Origin: a virus
Reading direction: 5' to 3' (one strand)
Length of the DNA: 32,416 nucleotides
IMG/VR virus record: IMGVR_UViG_3300005538_000220
Location: 1-32,416 of that record
The notes below the pieces were generated by a model. That model searched no databases and was not told the DNA's origin. It saw nothing but the letters and a program-made list of their open reading frames with translations. The position numbers were made by a program, and so were the translations under genes. Shown piece after piece: positions 15,745 to 23,188 of the stretch. Within the stretch, counting starts at the first letter, position 1, and every line of letters starts with the position of its first letter.

Positions 15745-16416
15745 TCAGCCTCCTATGAGCCGGATACGAAGTCCCGATACTTGGAATACCGCGGGTGCCG
15801 CCGCCGGCGTTTGGCCACCAATCTCTGCCGGCAACTGGCTGTCGGCAGTCACGGCGACCGACATCACCCATTCGCCTTGCGTGCCGCCATAGCCGGGCGT
15901 GCTCACGACGATTTCGATCGGGATACCGCTGTCGCGGGCAAGCGAGGCGGTTGCGTTCGATTGGTTTTCGAGCGGCGCGTCAATCTTTCCGGCAGTGTCG
16001 AGCGAGATTTCCAGCGCCGACCGGCGGTCGCCCTTTTGCACGGCAAGCCATTCGAGGACGGCGACCGCATTGACCAACGCAGCGATGGCGGTGCTGCCGA
16101 GGATCTCGGCCGGATCGTTGCTGTCGATCTGCAGCGTCTTTTGCCACGCCACCGGCGCATTGGCATCGCGGCGCGAGCCAGCCTGAACTTCAAGGCGCGG
16201 TACGGCATCAATCGTGATCGTCGCGCCGCCGAGCGCTTCGAGCGCAAACCCCGTTTCGCGCCGTTGACTGGCGGCGAGCTCGCCCGATGCAGCGCGCTGG
16301 GAATTCTGCCGGGCGAGCCATTCGATCTGCGCATAACCAGGCTGCACCGTCCCGGCGAGTTCGGCCGGGGCGCTGCTGTCGGCCATGGCGCCGGCGTTAA
16401 CTTCGAAAAGCGCCAT
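15745..16416 (-). CDS. repeat-containing cassette protein, unknown function
   Basis: 223 aa from an ATG at 16416. The first 160 residues are built from a degenerate unit with an Asp-x-Ser/Ala-Ala-Pro-x-Glu core (for example SSAPAELAGT, DANAPVAWQ, DSNDPAEIL, KIDAPLEN, DSGIPIEIV), followed by hydrophobic/Gly residues. The last 60 residues look like a separate beta part (TPGYGGTQGEWVMSVAVTADS..., VFQVSGLRIRLIGG). There is no ribosome site before the ATG. It lies in the same frame as the preceding short ORF, which carries the same repeat, separated only by TGA-ACC. It may therefore be the larger half of a once-continuous gene. Confidence 0.65.
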   Translation of the reverse strand: MALFEVNAGAMADSSAPAELAGTVQPGYAQIEWLARQNSQRAASGELAASQRRETGFALEALGGATITIDAVPRLEVQAGSRRDANAPVAWQKTLQIDSNDPAEILGSTAIAALVNAVAVLEWLAVQKGDRRSALEISLDTAGKIDAPLENQSNATASLARDSGIPIEIVVSTPGYGGTQGEWVMSVAVTADSQLPAEIGGQTPAAAPAVFQVSGLRIRLIGG

Positions 16417-16419
16417 GGT

Positions 16420-16599
16420 TCAATCGTCGCGACGGGTTGTGCCGCTGGTTTCGATGGGTGCGCTCTGATCGATGGTCTGCGGCGTCGTGGTTGTGCCGGT
16501 CCATTCCACGGGCGCAAGGCGGTCGCTGATCACGGCGATCGCGTAATATCGCGCGGCACGCGGCGCGCCGGGGCGATTGACGGGGCTGATCCACGGCAT
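16420..16599 (-). CDS. short repeat protein, in frame with and possibly a broken part of the next gene
   Basis: 59 aa, ATG at 16599, MPWISPVNRPGAP then YYAIAVISDRLAPVEWTGT and DQSAPIETSGTTRRDD. The two Asp-x-x-Ala-Pro-x-Glu units are the same as those in the following gene. The stop TGA (16420-16422) is followed by one codon and then the ATG of that gene in the same frame. It starts 4 nt after the stop of the membrane-anchored protein gene, so it is packed as a real gene would be. Either two small ORFs or one gene interrupted by a nonsense codon. Confidence 0.55.
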   Translation of the reverse strand: MPWISPVNRPGAPRAARYYAIAVISDRLAPVEWTGTTTTPQTIDQSAPIETSGTTRRDD

Positions 16600-16603
16600 C
16601 GGC

Positions 16604-17503
16604 TTAGCGGCGACGAAAGCCGGCCGGGGCGCGGGTCACGACCCGCTTCGGACAGGGCGAGGTCAGCGCGGCGCCGGCCGGCGACCAGCAACTCCAAAAG
16701 CTCGTCATCCCCGGCGGGTTCTGCACGTTGGTGCCCCCATAGGCGGTCGAGCTCGTGGTCGGGCTGCCCTGCGTTTGCAGATTGACCGGGGCGCCGTTGG
16801 CGGTCACGTCGTAAATCAGAAACTGGTCGTAATTCGCGGTCGGGCCGCCCGAGCCGGTGCCGTTGTCTTCATTCGGCACGTAATTAACCTGGCCCAGGCC
16901 GACATTGGCGCTGGCCGGGGCTGAGCTGCTCCAGGTCCATTTCTGGGTGTAGTCGGTGACCGAGAAATTCCATTGCTGGTTTGTCGCACCGCAGGGTGTG
17001 GTGCAATTGAGGCTCATCTTGATGACGTCGCCGGGATAAGCGTCAAAGGTGCCATCCGACTGGCTCGAATGCGACGTGTTGAGGCCCCCCGAGATTACCG
17101 TCCAGTTCGGGGTGGTGATGCAGCCGCTCCAATTCGGGCAACCCGAGGCAACATTGTTGGGAAACCACACCTGGGCCACTGTGGTGTCGCCGGTGTCGCT
17201 GATCCCGACCCAGAGATCGTTGAACTGGCTCGATCCGCCATTCACCGGCGCAAATTGCACGGCCGGCATGATGATCGTCATCGAGGCCGAGGTGCACGGA
17301 TTGCAGGCCGTGACCCGGTAGCCATCCCAATAAAGCCACCCTGCCTGTGCCGGACGCGTGCCGAGCGCCAGGCCGGCGGCGATCACGGCCGTCGCCGCGG
17401 CCAGCGCCCACAGCAACAACAGCCACAGCGCCCCGGCGAGCTCGATCAATCGCGTCGCGCCGAGCGGGCTTCGCACCGGCCGCTTTTCCCGCGCCGCAAT
17501 CAT
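16604..17503 (-). CDS. membrane-anchored extracellular protein, weakly peptidase G1-like
   Basis: 299 aa from the ATG at 17503, chosen over 17515 because GGAGAG is placed 6 nt before it. Residues 1-17 are basic; 18-48 are a hydrophobic segment (LIELAGALWLLLLWALAAATAVIAAG), either a signal peptide (Ala-rich end TRPAQA, cut near 54) or an anchor. The mature part is Trp-, Thr- and Ser-rich with several Cys (67, 70, 122, 128, 167, 171), suggesting disulfides outside the cytoplasm. DLWVGISDTGDTTVAQVWF at 97-113 and YPGDVIKMSL at 156-165 resemble the WVGIDG...Q and GD-I segments of G1 (eqolisin) beta-sandwich peptidases. A Gln111 candidate exists, but the matching catalytic Glu is unclear. The start lies 12 nt inside the end of the glycine-rich gene. 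Function unproven. Confidence 0.65.
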   Translation of the reverse strand: MIAAREKRPVRSPLGATRLIELAGALWLLLLWALAAATAVIAAGLALGTRPAQAGWLYWDGYRVTACNPCTSASMTIIMPAVQFAPVNGGSSQFNDLWVGISDTGDTTVAQVWFPNNVASGCPNWSGCITTPNWTVISGGLNTSHSSQSDGTFDAYPGDVIKMSLNCTTPCGATNQQWNFSVTDYTQKWTWSSSAPASANVGLGQVNYVPNEDNGTGSGGPTANYDQFLIYDVTANGAPVNLQTQGSPTTSSTAYGGTNVQNPPGMTSFWSCWSPAGAALTSPCPKRVVTRAPAGFRRR

Positions 17504-17514
17504 CTTGCTCTCCA

Positions 17515-19080
17515 TCAAAACGCGACTGCAATGGCCGCCCCGTCGCCGCCCGCCCCGCCGGCGCCCGAGGTGCAGCTGGTCGCATCGCAAGCGCCCCCGC
17601 CGCCGCCGCCGGCGCCATAGCCGCCGGCACCCCCGGCACCGGCGGTGCAGCTCGCGGTCGTGCACGCGCCGGCGCCGGCTCCCCCGGCGCCCGCCAATGA
17701 ACGCAGGGCGATGATCGGTGGGTTGCCGCCGGCCGGGCCGTTCCCGCTCGAGACGCCACCGGCCTGTGTCGTCTGCGCGGCGCTGATCCCGCCCGAGCCG
17801 CCGGTGCCGCCGGCGCCGCTGCCGTTGATGCCGGCGCCGGCGCCCCCGCCCGGGCCGCCCCAAGAGCTATAAGCGCCATTGCCGGCAAAGCCGCCGGTCG
17901 AAGGAGCGCCGCCCGCCTGGCCGCTGGTATCGGCATTTGATGGGCACAATATCCCAAGCCCATTGGTACAGGTGGCGCCGCCAGCGTTGTTGTAACTGCC
18001 TGAGGTGCGGCCGCCGTAGCAGGTCAGATAAGTGGTGCCGCCATTGGCGAAGGTCGTCGCCCCGCCGGCGTTCGAGGCATTGCCATTGCCCGAGGTAACG
18101 CCGGCCGGCCCCGCACCGCCTTGCCCGACCGTGACCGTGACCGGCCAGGTCACCGAGCTGACCGGCAGCGTGATCTCGTTGTACACGCCGCCGGCGCCGC
18201 CGGCGCCCCCAGAAACGCTGGCGGTGGTCCCGGCAAAACCGCTGGCGCCGCTGCCGCCGGCGCCGATGCAGGCAAAGGTCACGGCATGGGCATAAGGCGG
18301 CTTGGCATAGCTGTAGGTGCCATGCCCGAGCCAGGTGGTCACGGCGCTGGCGCCGATCACCAGCGCGTCGTAATTGCCCGAGCCGTCGAGCGCGATGATC
18401 GCACTCTGCCCCTGGTTCAGGGTCATGGCGCTGGCGCCGACCGTGCCGGCGTAATTGATCGTCGAGGTTGTCGGCGTGATCGTCACCGCCCCGGCGCCAT
18501 AATTGGCGACCATCAGCACAAAGCCGTTGTCGGGGAAGCCGGCCGAGCCGCCCTGCGGCAGGGTCACGGCCACGGCACTGGCGCTGTTGTAGGTGACAAG
18601 CCCGCCATTGTCGGTGGCGAGGATCGTGTCGCTGGCGCCGGTGACGGCGCGGACATTGGCCCCCGGCGCATACCAGGCGGCGACGTTCCAATTGCTGTTC
18701 GGCCCGTCGCAGGCGAGGATCACGCCGCCGAGATTGGAGGTGATCGCCACCCCGCTGGCGCTGCCGCCGACATTGCCGCTGGCGGCGACGATGCCGAGGT
18801 TGTAGGTCGCGGCGTTGCCCTTCTCGTCGATGACCCCGATCCAGGCGCCGTTGTTCGCGGCCCCGCAGGCGGGCAGCGTCTCGGTCTTGGCGCCGGTCGT
18901 GGCACTGCGCCAAAAAATCCAGCCTTGGTAATCGCGCGGGCTGGCGCTGTCGGCGGTACCGGTCGTAACCGCTCTGCCCGGGGCCGGAAATCCAAGCAAC
19001 CGGTCCTGCGCGACTGACGGGCTGACAGCCGCGATCGACAGCGCCGCCGACAGCGCGAGCGCGCGCTTAGTTGTAGACAT
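17515..19080 (-). CDS. secreted-type glycine-rich adhesin / receptor-binding candidate
   Basis: 521 aa from the ATG at 19080 (another in-frame ATG lies 9 nt upstream). Residues 1-24 are a Sec signal peptide: MSTTKR, hydrophobic Ala/Leu core, SVAQ cut site. Residues about 150-240 form a beta module (ATDNGGLVTYNSASAVAVTLP ... LDGSGNYDAL) that resembles the repeats in the tailspike at 23189-25768. Residues 272-516 are extremely Gly-rich with GAGGAGG-type runs, the composition of polyglycine-II sandwich domains of phage adhesins such as T-even gp38. Cys pairs (473/478 and 498/503) lie in two similar SCT-x-GAGGAGG units. It overlaps the upstream gene by 14 nt. A receptor-binding role is inference; a signal peptide is odd for a virion protein. 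Confidence 0.75.
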   Translation of the reverse strand: MSTTKRALALSAALSIAAVSPSVAQDRLLGFPAPGRAVTTGTADSASPRDYQGWIFWRSATTGAKTETLPACGAANNGAWIGVIDEKGNAATYNLGIVAASGNVGGSASGVAITSNLGGVILACDGPNSNWNVAAWYAPGANVRAVTGASDTILATDNGGLVTYNSASAVAVTLPQGGSAGFPDNGFVLMVANYGAGAVTITPTTSTINYAGTVGASAMTLNQGQSAIIALDGSGNYDALVIGASAVTTWLGHGTYSYAKPPYAHAVTFACIGAGGSGASGFAGTTASVSGGAGGAGGVYNEITLPVSSVTWPVTVTVGQGGAGPAGVTSGNGNASNAGGATTFANGGTTYLTCYGGRTSGSYNNAGGATCTNGLGILCPSNADTSGQAGGAPSTGGFAGNGAYSSWGGPGGGAGAGINGSGAGGTGGSGGISAAQTTQAGGVSSGNGPAGGNPPIIALRSLAGAGGAGAGACTTASCTAGAGGAGGYGAGGGGGGACDATSCTSGAGGAGGDGAAIAVAF

Positions 19081-19615
19081 CGGTGACATAGGTCGTGACC
19101 TGATTGCCGGCGCTATAGGTGGCAAGCGCCACACCACTCTGATTGTAACAAAGGATCGTGATAAAGGTCGGCACGTTGCCGTCGGTAAAGATACCGCGCA
19201 GCCCGTGCCAGCGGGTGTAATAGGTCGTGACGCTGTTGCTCAGCACCAGCTGGTCAAGCAGAGCGAGGCTGGCGAACTGCGGGTCGTAGGCGAGCAACGC
19301 CGCCAGGGCGGCCGATTGGTCGCTCGACGATGTGGGGCTGATACCGCCCGGCCATACCGGGGTGGTGTTGTCCTCGCTGGCCAGAATATAGCGGCTGAAG
19401 GTGGCACCGGTCGTCGGCCCCGAAGCAAAGGTGATCTTCCATGGCGGGATGATCAGATCGCCGAGCGGGGCAGTCAGCGTCGCCGGCTGCACGACCCCGA
19501 CACATTTCGCCTGGCCATTGGGAAGCCCCGAGAAATTGTCGCCCGAGGCGCCAGCGGCGCCATAGGGCCAAACCAGCGGGGCGCCGGCGGCGGCCCGGTT
19601 CCACGGATTGCTCAT
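19067..19615 (-). CDS. phage structural-type protein, unknown function
   Basis: 182 aa, ATG at 19615. Trp/Pro/Gly-rich N-terminus (MSNPWNRAAAGAPLVWPYGAAGASGDNFSGLPNG) followed by beta-rich sequence with LIIPPWKITFASGP and YYTRWHGLRGIFTDGN. No domain is recognised and no signal peptide is present, unlike the next gene. It lies 11 nt after the lysozyme-like gene and its end overlaps the start of the glycine-rich protein by 14 nt. Could be a chaperone or a fibre partner for that protein; this is positional inference only. Confidence 0.6.
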   Translation of the reverse strand: MSNPWNRAAAGAPLVWPYGAAGASGDNFSGLPNGQAKCVGVVQPATLTAPLGDLIIPPWKITFASGPTTGATFSRYILASEDNTTPVWPGGISPTSSSDQSAALAALLAYDPQFASLALLDQLVLSNSVTTYYTRWHGLRGIFTDGNVPTFITILCYNQSGVALATYSAGNQVTTYVTDVYN

Positions 19616-19626
19616 TCAGAGCCCTT

Positions 19627-20112
19627 TCAGCTCAGCGGGAGATCAAGACCGGTCAGCGCCCAGTTCTGCATGAACTGGGAGAGCGTCGCCGCCCCGGCCG
19701 CGGTGTTGTAATGCGCCTTGTAGTAGCCAAAAAGCGCCGTCACGGTCGGTGGTTGGGGGAGCGGCTCCGGCACTTTCCAATAGAGCAGGCGAGTCACGGC
19801 GACCGCATAGGGCAGGTTGGCGACCACATTGTGCGCGGGCGTCGTTGGCGCCGCCAATAGCGCGAGGGCCGACTTTTCCGCTCCCGACAGCCGCGTGAGC
19901 AGATCGTCGAGGGTTGCCGGCTCGACCTGCCCAATTCCCAGCGCCGGCCCGTCTTCCTGCACAAGGTAGGTGCCCAATAGGCTTTCCTGCGCGATCGTTC
20001 CCATCACCAAATAAAAGGCCGCGTCCGAGTAGGGGATGCTCGCCATGCGGTCGAGCCATTCCAGTGTCGGGATCACGACCTGCTGCGCAAACTGCTTGGC
20101 GTTGATGGTCAT
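19627..20112 (-). CDS. lysozyme/transglycosylase-like virion protein
   Basis: 161 aa from the ATG at 20112, which overlaps the upstream stop by 4 nt; the longer open frame beyond it is not protein-like. Residues 38-66 (MGTIAQESLLGTYLVQEDGPALGIGQVEPAT) have the layout of the SLT/goose-lysozyme core: a catalytic Glu candidate at 43 in a helix, then GPALGIGQVEP, comparable with the A-x-G-L-M-Q-V-x-P motif of lytic transglycosylases. The rest is helical (NLPYAVAVTRLLYWKV, TALFGYYKAHYNTAAGAATLSQFMQNW). No signal peptide. It may be a virion-borne muramidase, in addition to the NlpC/P60 peptidase of the tip. Activity is inferred from the motif only. Confidence 0.6.
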   Translation of the reverse strand: MTINAKQFAQQVVIPTLEWLDRMASIPYSDAAFYLVMGTIAQESLLGTYLVQEDGPALGIGQVEPATLDDLLTRLSGAEKSALALLAAPTTPAHNVVANLPYAVAVTRLLYWKVPEPLPQPPTVTALFGYYKAHYNTAAGAATLSQFMQNWALTGLDLPLS

Positions 20113-20327
20113 CGCCGCGCTGCCACAATACGAATGCCCCACGGGCCGAAATTGTGTTCGTCGGTCTGTTCTTCGCCGTTGACGATCGTCCGCATCAGAC
20201 AAAGACCGGTTTCGACATTGGCGCTGAGGATCAATCCAGGGAGGTCGGCCATCGTGTCGCAGCGCACGATCTTGTAGAGCCGGCGCTCGCTCTCGGGGTC
20301 GGCGGCCGTCAGCTTCAGCGGCAGCAT
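20109..20327 (-). CDS. small protein of unknown function
   Basis: 72 aa, ATG at 20327. MLPLKLTAADPESERRLYKIVRCDTMADLPG... then beta-type VETGLCLMRTIVNGEEQTDEHNFGPWGIRIV. No family recognised. Mixed alpha/beta look with a conserved-type FGPWG near the end. It is coupled to the lysozyme-like gene by a 4-nt ATGA overlap and follows the next gene upstream by 15 nt, so it belongs to the same transcript. Confidence 0.6.
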   Translation of the reverse strand: MLPLKLTAADPESERRLYKIVRCDTMADLPGLILSANVETGLCLMRTIVNGEEQTDEHNFGPWGIRIVAARR

Positions 20328-20342
20328 GGGCGTCGTCTCGCC

Positions 20343-21458
20343 TCAGGTGGTGGCGCCCTGCACGCGGATGTCGGCCGAGCCCTTGTAGGCGGCGGTGCCG
20401 GCCGGCAAGGTCAGGCGCAGCCAGATGCCTTGCGCACCGGCGCTGTTGGGTGCCGCCCCTGATGGCAAATTGCCGGGCGACGGCACGTTGATAAAGGCCG
20501 GCTGGGTCACGAACGAGCCGCAGCCGGTCGGGACAAAGCTCGAAATTTGCTGGCGCGGGTTGATGGTGTTGGTGTCGTTGAGCGCCGTGCACAACGCGGC
20601 GTCGAGCAGCGCCCCGGTCGGCAAGGTCGGGGTCTCGCTCGCGATCTCGATCTGGGCGCCGGTCAGCGCCGTCGCAGTGTTGTTGTTGACCGCGAACACC
20701 TTTTCAAAGAAATACCGGGCCGAGCCGGTCGGCACATCGGCGGCGGCAGTCCAGAACAGGCGTGTGACCGCGAGCACTGCGTTGGGGCTGATCTCGAACA
20801 ACAGCCCTTGCACGATCTTATAGGTAGTCGTGTTGTCGGGCACCGTTCCCCAGTCGCGATTGATCGCAACGGTGTCGGTGCCATAGCCCGAGGTGGCAAT
20901 AATCATGCGCAGCTGGTTGGGGCCGGTGCCGCCGCGCGTCCAGATCAGCATGCCGGGCGACACGCTGGCGCCGTCGCCGGACTGCAATTTGAACAATGGC
21001 GGGGTGGTGCCGCTGGTATTGGCCGAGCCGGTTTGTGCCGTGTGATAGGTCGTGTCGGTCGTGACCGAGCTCGCCGGCAACACGCAGGTATGGGCCATGC
21101 AGGCGACATCGCCGACCGCGGCGGTGCCGCCCGGATTGGTGAGCCCGGCGATCGCGCCGCCGGTGATCACCGCCGCGCCGATGCGCTCAAAGGTCTGCGA
21201 GCCGGTGACGACGGTCTGGCCGTTCAATGTGACAGCGGCCGGCGTCTGAATCACGCCGGTACTGTCACGGCCGGTGACCTGCGCTTTGACCGCGGTGTCG
21301 GAGGCCGAACTCGACACCCAATCCATCGTGCCGGCCGGCGAGATGTCGTAAAACGCGACGCGCTTTGTAAAATCGACCGCGCCGCCGACGGTGACGCCGT
21401 CGGCCTCGGGCATATTGGCCGAGCCATAGACGACAACGTTGTTTGGTGTGACGCTCAT
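20343..21458 (-). CDS. beta-rich structural-type protein, unknown function
   Basis: 371 aa, ATG at 21458 with AAGGAG at ideal spacing. N-terminus MSVTPNNVVVYGSANMPEADGVTVGGAVDFTKRVAFYDISP, then alternating Thr/Val/Gly-rich strands to the end (WLRLTLPAGTAAYKGSADIRVQGA). No signal peptide. The N-terminal phrase VVVYGSANMPEADG looks like virion or fibre proteins of alphaproteobacterial phages, but the function is unknown to me. It opens the accessory cassette after the 243-nt gap that follows the portal gene. Candidate decoration or fibre-base protein. Confidence 0.65.
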   Translation of the reverse strand: MSVTPNNVVVYGSANMPEADGVTVGGAVDFTKRVAFYDISPAGTMDWVSSSASDTAVKAQVTGRDSTGVIQTPAAVTLNGQTVVTGSQTFERIGAAVITGGAIAGLTNPGGTAAVGDVACMAHTCVLPASSVTTDTTYHTAQTGSANTSGTTPPLFKLQSGDGASVSPGMLIWTRGGTGPNQLRMIIATSGYGTDTVAINRDWGTVPDNTTTYKIVQGLLFEISPNAVLAVTRLFWTAAADVPTGSARYFFEKVFAVNNNTATALTGAQIEIASETPTLPTGALLDAALCTALNDTNTINPRQQISSFVPTGCGSFVTQPAFINVPSPGNLPSGAAPNSAGAQGIWLRLTLPAGTAAYKGSADIRVQGATT

Positions 21459-21701
21459 TTGCGCATCTCCTTAACGGCGGTACGTGGCCAGCCAGTGACT
21501 AAGCCGCATTGATGTCTCTCGCAGTGATCGCGCCGAGAAGCACGCCTCAACTGACAAACCCAAGGGGTTCAGTGGCGGCTCTTTGAATATTCGAACGGCC
21601 TGGGATGTCGGCTGCGTTGACCCGGCCCCAGGCAAGCCGACTGCTTTAACCGGGTCCGCTTTGAGCGCGGAGCCGCTGCACAATTGCGATGGTGGTGTCG
21701 A
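21459..21701 (-). other. 243-nt non-coding gap with interlocking inverted repeats
   Basis: No convincing ORF on either strand. Three 7-bp perfect inverted repeats interlock within 59 nt: GCCTGGG (21598-21604) with CCCAGGC (21627-21633), GTCGGCT (21607-21613) with AGCCGAC (21635-21641), and GACCCGG (21619-21625) with CCGGGTC (21650-21656). They cannot all form as simple nested stems and would give a pseudoknot or alternative folds. A small hairpin AACCC-AAG-GGGTT lies at 21557-21569. The region borders the accessory cassette and may hold a transcript-processing or recombination junction. Confidence 0.35.
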
Positions 21702-23012
21702 TTATTGTCGGGTTGTGATTTGTTGCAGCGGGCGATCCCCGCCTACGATGCCCGGGAGCCCCAGCACGTTGCGGGCCTCGTTAAGCGAATAGATTCCGTC
21801 TTTGACATAGGTGTCGAGGATCGCTGCAAGATCTTTCGCATTCGAGGGCCAGACATCGGACCAGACGAATTCCAGGTCTTTATGCCCCATGCGTTCTTGT
21901 ATGACGGTGTCGACAAGTCGCTTGACCCAGTTCGTCAGTGGCGCCAAGCCTTCCTCGATCGCGGTTTCCTGGGCAGATTGGGCTGTCGCTCGGTTGACTT
22001 GCGGTGTGAATGCGGTGGGCGGCAATGAGAATGCATAGCAGACAATCCGCGCCAGCCACTCGTCGAACTCGTCTTTGTAGGGCGCCTCTTTGAACGGCTG
22101 ATATTTGGCCCCGGTCGGGGCCCAGATCAGTCGCGTACGATTGGCCGTATTGCCCGCGAGGATCGAGTCGAACCACTCCTGGAATTGGCGGATCTGCTCC
22201 GCATTCCAACCGTCGGGCGCATTGAGGAGGCCGGGCGGAACATTACCCTCGGTGAAGTGCTGTAACTGCATCAACTGCCGACGCAGGCCGATGTTGATCG
22301 TGACGACAATCTGCTCGCAGGGGCTGAACCCATAGGCCTTGTGCGGACGCATATTGCGCGGCAAATAGATAATCTCGTCGGCGGTCAGCAGTTTCCACGG
22401 CCGGCCGTGAATGACCTGTTCATAAGCCGGCGCCGGCGGCTGAGGGCGTCGCCCAGTGTCGTCGATCAGCACCTTGATCGTGGCGCCATCAACCACGTCA
22501 AGGCCGACAATCTCTTGGGTGCGGCTGCGCCTCACTTCGAGACAAGGCGCATCCAGCACCAACAGGTCTTCAAGCAGGTCGCGCAGCCAAGTGGCGAATG
22601 GCCGCTCGCCGTCGGGTCGGCGCCAGAACTCGGTTAGCTTGGCAAGCCGCCCCGAGGCGTCGGGGAGCGGAGCCACGTCGCGACGCACTCTGATCGTCCA
22701 GCCGAGCTTTTCGATCTGGTCCTTGCGCGTTTCGATCGCCAGGCGGGTGATGTCATGATGCTCGGCCAGCGCCCGAAGCTCCTCAAACCCGATGCGTTCA
22801 TAGGCGCGGGGCGTATAGATCGTGTTATAGCCGACCGGAAAATCCCATACGCGTAGCCTTTCGCGCTCGGGCGGAACCAGCGGGTAGCCCGGAGAAAAGA
22901 TTCCCTGATCGGGCTGGAACACCTGGCGATATCGGGTGATGTCATTTTGTGATCCGAAACCGCCCCAGCTGTACGAGGCGACTGGAGCCGGCTTTGCTTC
23001 CGATACGCTCAT
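21702..23012 (-). CDS. portal protein
   Basis: 436 aa from the ATG at 23012 (GAGAGAG upstream). Residues 30-70 contain PDQGIFSPGYPLVPPERERLRVWDFPVGYN; 90-125 contain FEELRALAEHHDITRLAIETRKDQIEKLGW, the helix typical of this portal family; and the central ADEIIYLPRNMRPHKAYGFSPCEQI is the usual portal core motif. The C-terminal half carries LARIVCYAFSLPPTAFTPQVNRATAQSAQETAIEEGLAPL, another hallmark, and ends with a hinge NEARNVLGLPGIVGGD. It forms the dodecameric DNA channel. It is separated from terminase by the tailspike and a small gene, and from the protease by the accessory cassette; both separations are unusual. Confidence 0.9.
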   Translation of the reverse strand: MSVSEAKPAPVASYSWGGFGSQNDITRYRQVFQPDQGIFSPGYPLVPPERERLRVWDFPVGYNTIYTPRAYERIGFEELRALAEHHDITRLAIETRKDQIEKLGWTIRVRRDVAPLPDASGRLAKLTEFWRRPDGERPFATWLRDLLEDLLVLDAPCLEVRRSRTQEIVGLDVVDGATIKVLIDDTGRRPQPPAPAYEQVIHGRPWKLLTADEIIYLPRNMRPHKAYGFSPCEQIVVTINIGLRRQLMQLQHFTEGNVPPGLLNAPDGWNAEQIRQFQEWFDSILAGNTANRTRLIWAPTGAKYQPFKEAPYKDEFDEWLARIVCYAFSLPPTAFTPQVNRATAQSAQETAIEEGLAPLTNWVKRLVDTVIQERMGHKDLEFVWSDVWPSNAKDLAAILDTYVKDGIYSLNEARNVLGLPGIVGGDRPLQQITTRQ

Positions 23013-23062
23013 TTTACTCTCTCGGAAAACCTGTCCGTTACAGGCCGATCTCTCGGTCCTGC

Positions 23063-23091
23063 CCAGGAATTGGCTTGCGACCCAATCCTGG
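23063..23091 (-). terminator. candidate hairpin between tailspike and portal genes
   Basis: CCAGGAATTGG (23063-23073) pairs with CCAATCCTGG (23082-23091) around an 8-nt loop, with one bulged A. It sits in the 176-nt gap between the tailspike stop (23189) and the portal start (23012). No U-tract follows on the minus strand, so it is a weak or partial terminator, or a processing hairpin that would separate tailspike and portal mRNA levels. Confidence 0.35.
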
Positions 23092-23188
23092 CGACCCTGC
23101 CGCAGCGCGACAAACATCTCCAGCCGCACTTGCGTCGGGGATCACCGGCCGGCTCTCGCAGCTCGGCCATAGGTTCGCCCAGTCGTTC

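Noticed and set aside
15649-16785. Long plus-strand open frame of 378 codons
   Set aside because: It runs antisense to well-packed minus-strand genes, is Arg/Gly-rich as expected from GC-rich antisense frames, and shows no domain.
17515-18267. Repetitive GC-rich tract considered as a CRISPR-like or satellite array
   Set aside because: The periodicity comes from glycine codons of one open frame; there are no fixed-length repeats with spacers.
21471-21683. Small minus-strand ORF with TTG start in the portal-cassette gap
   Set aside because: No ribosome site, weak start, and overlaps the cluster of inverted repeats; no recognisable protein features.
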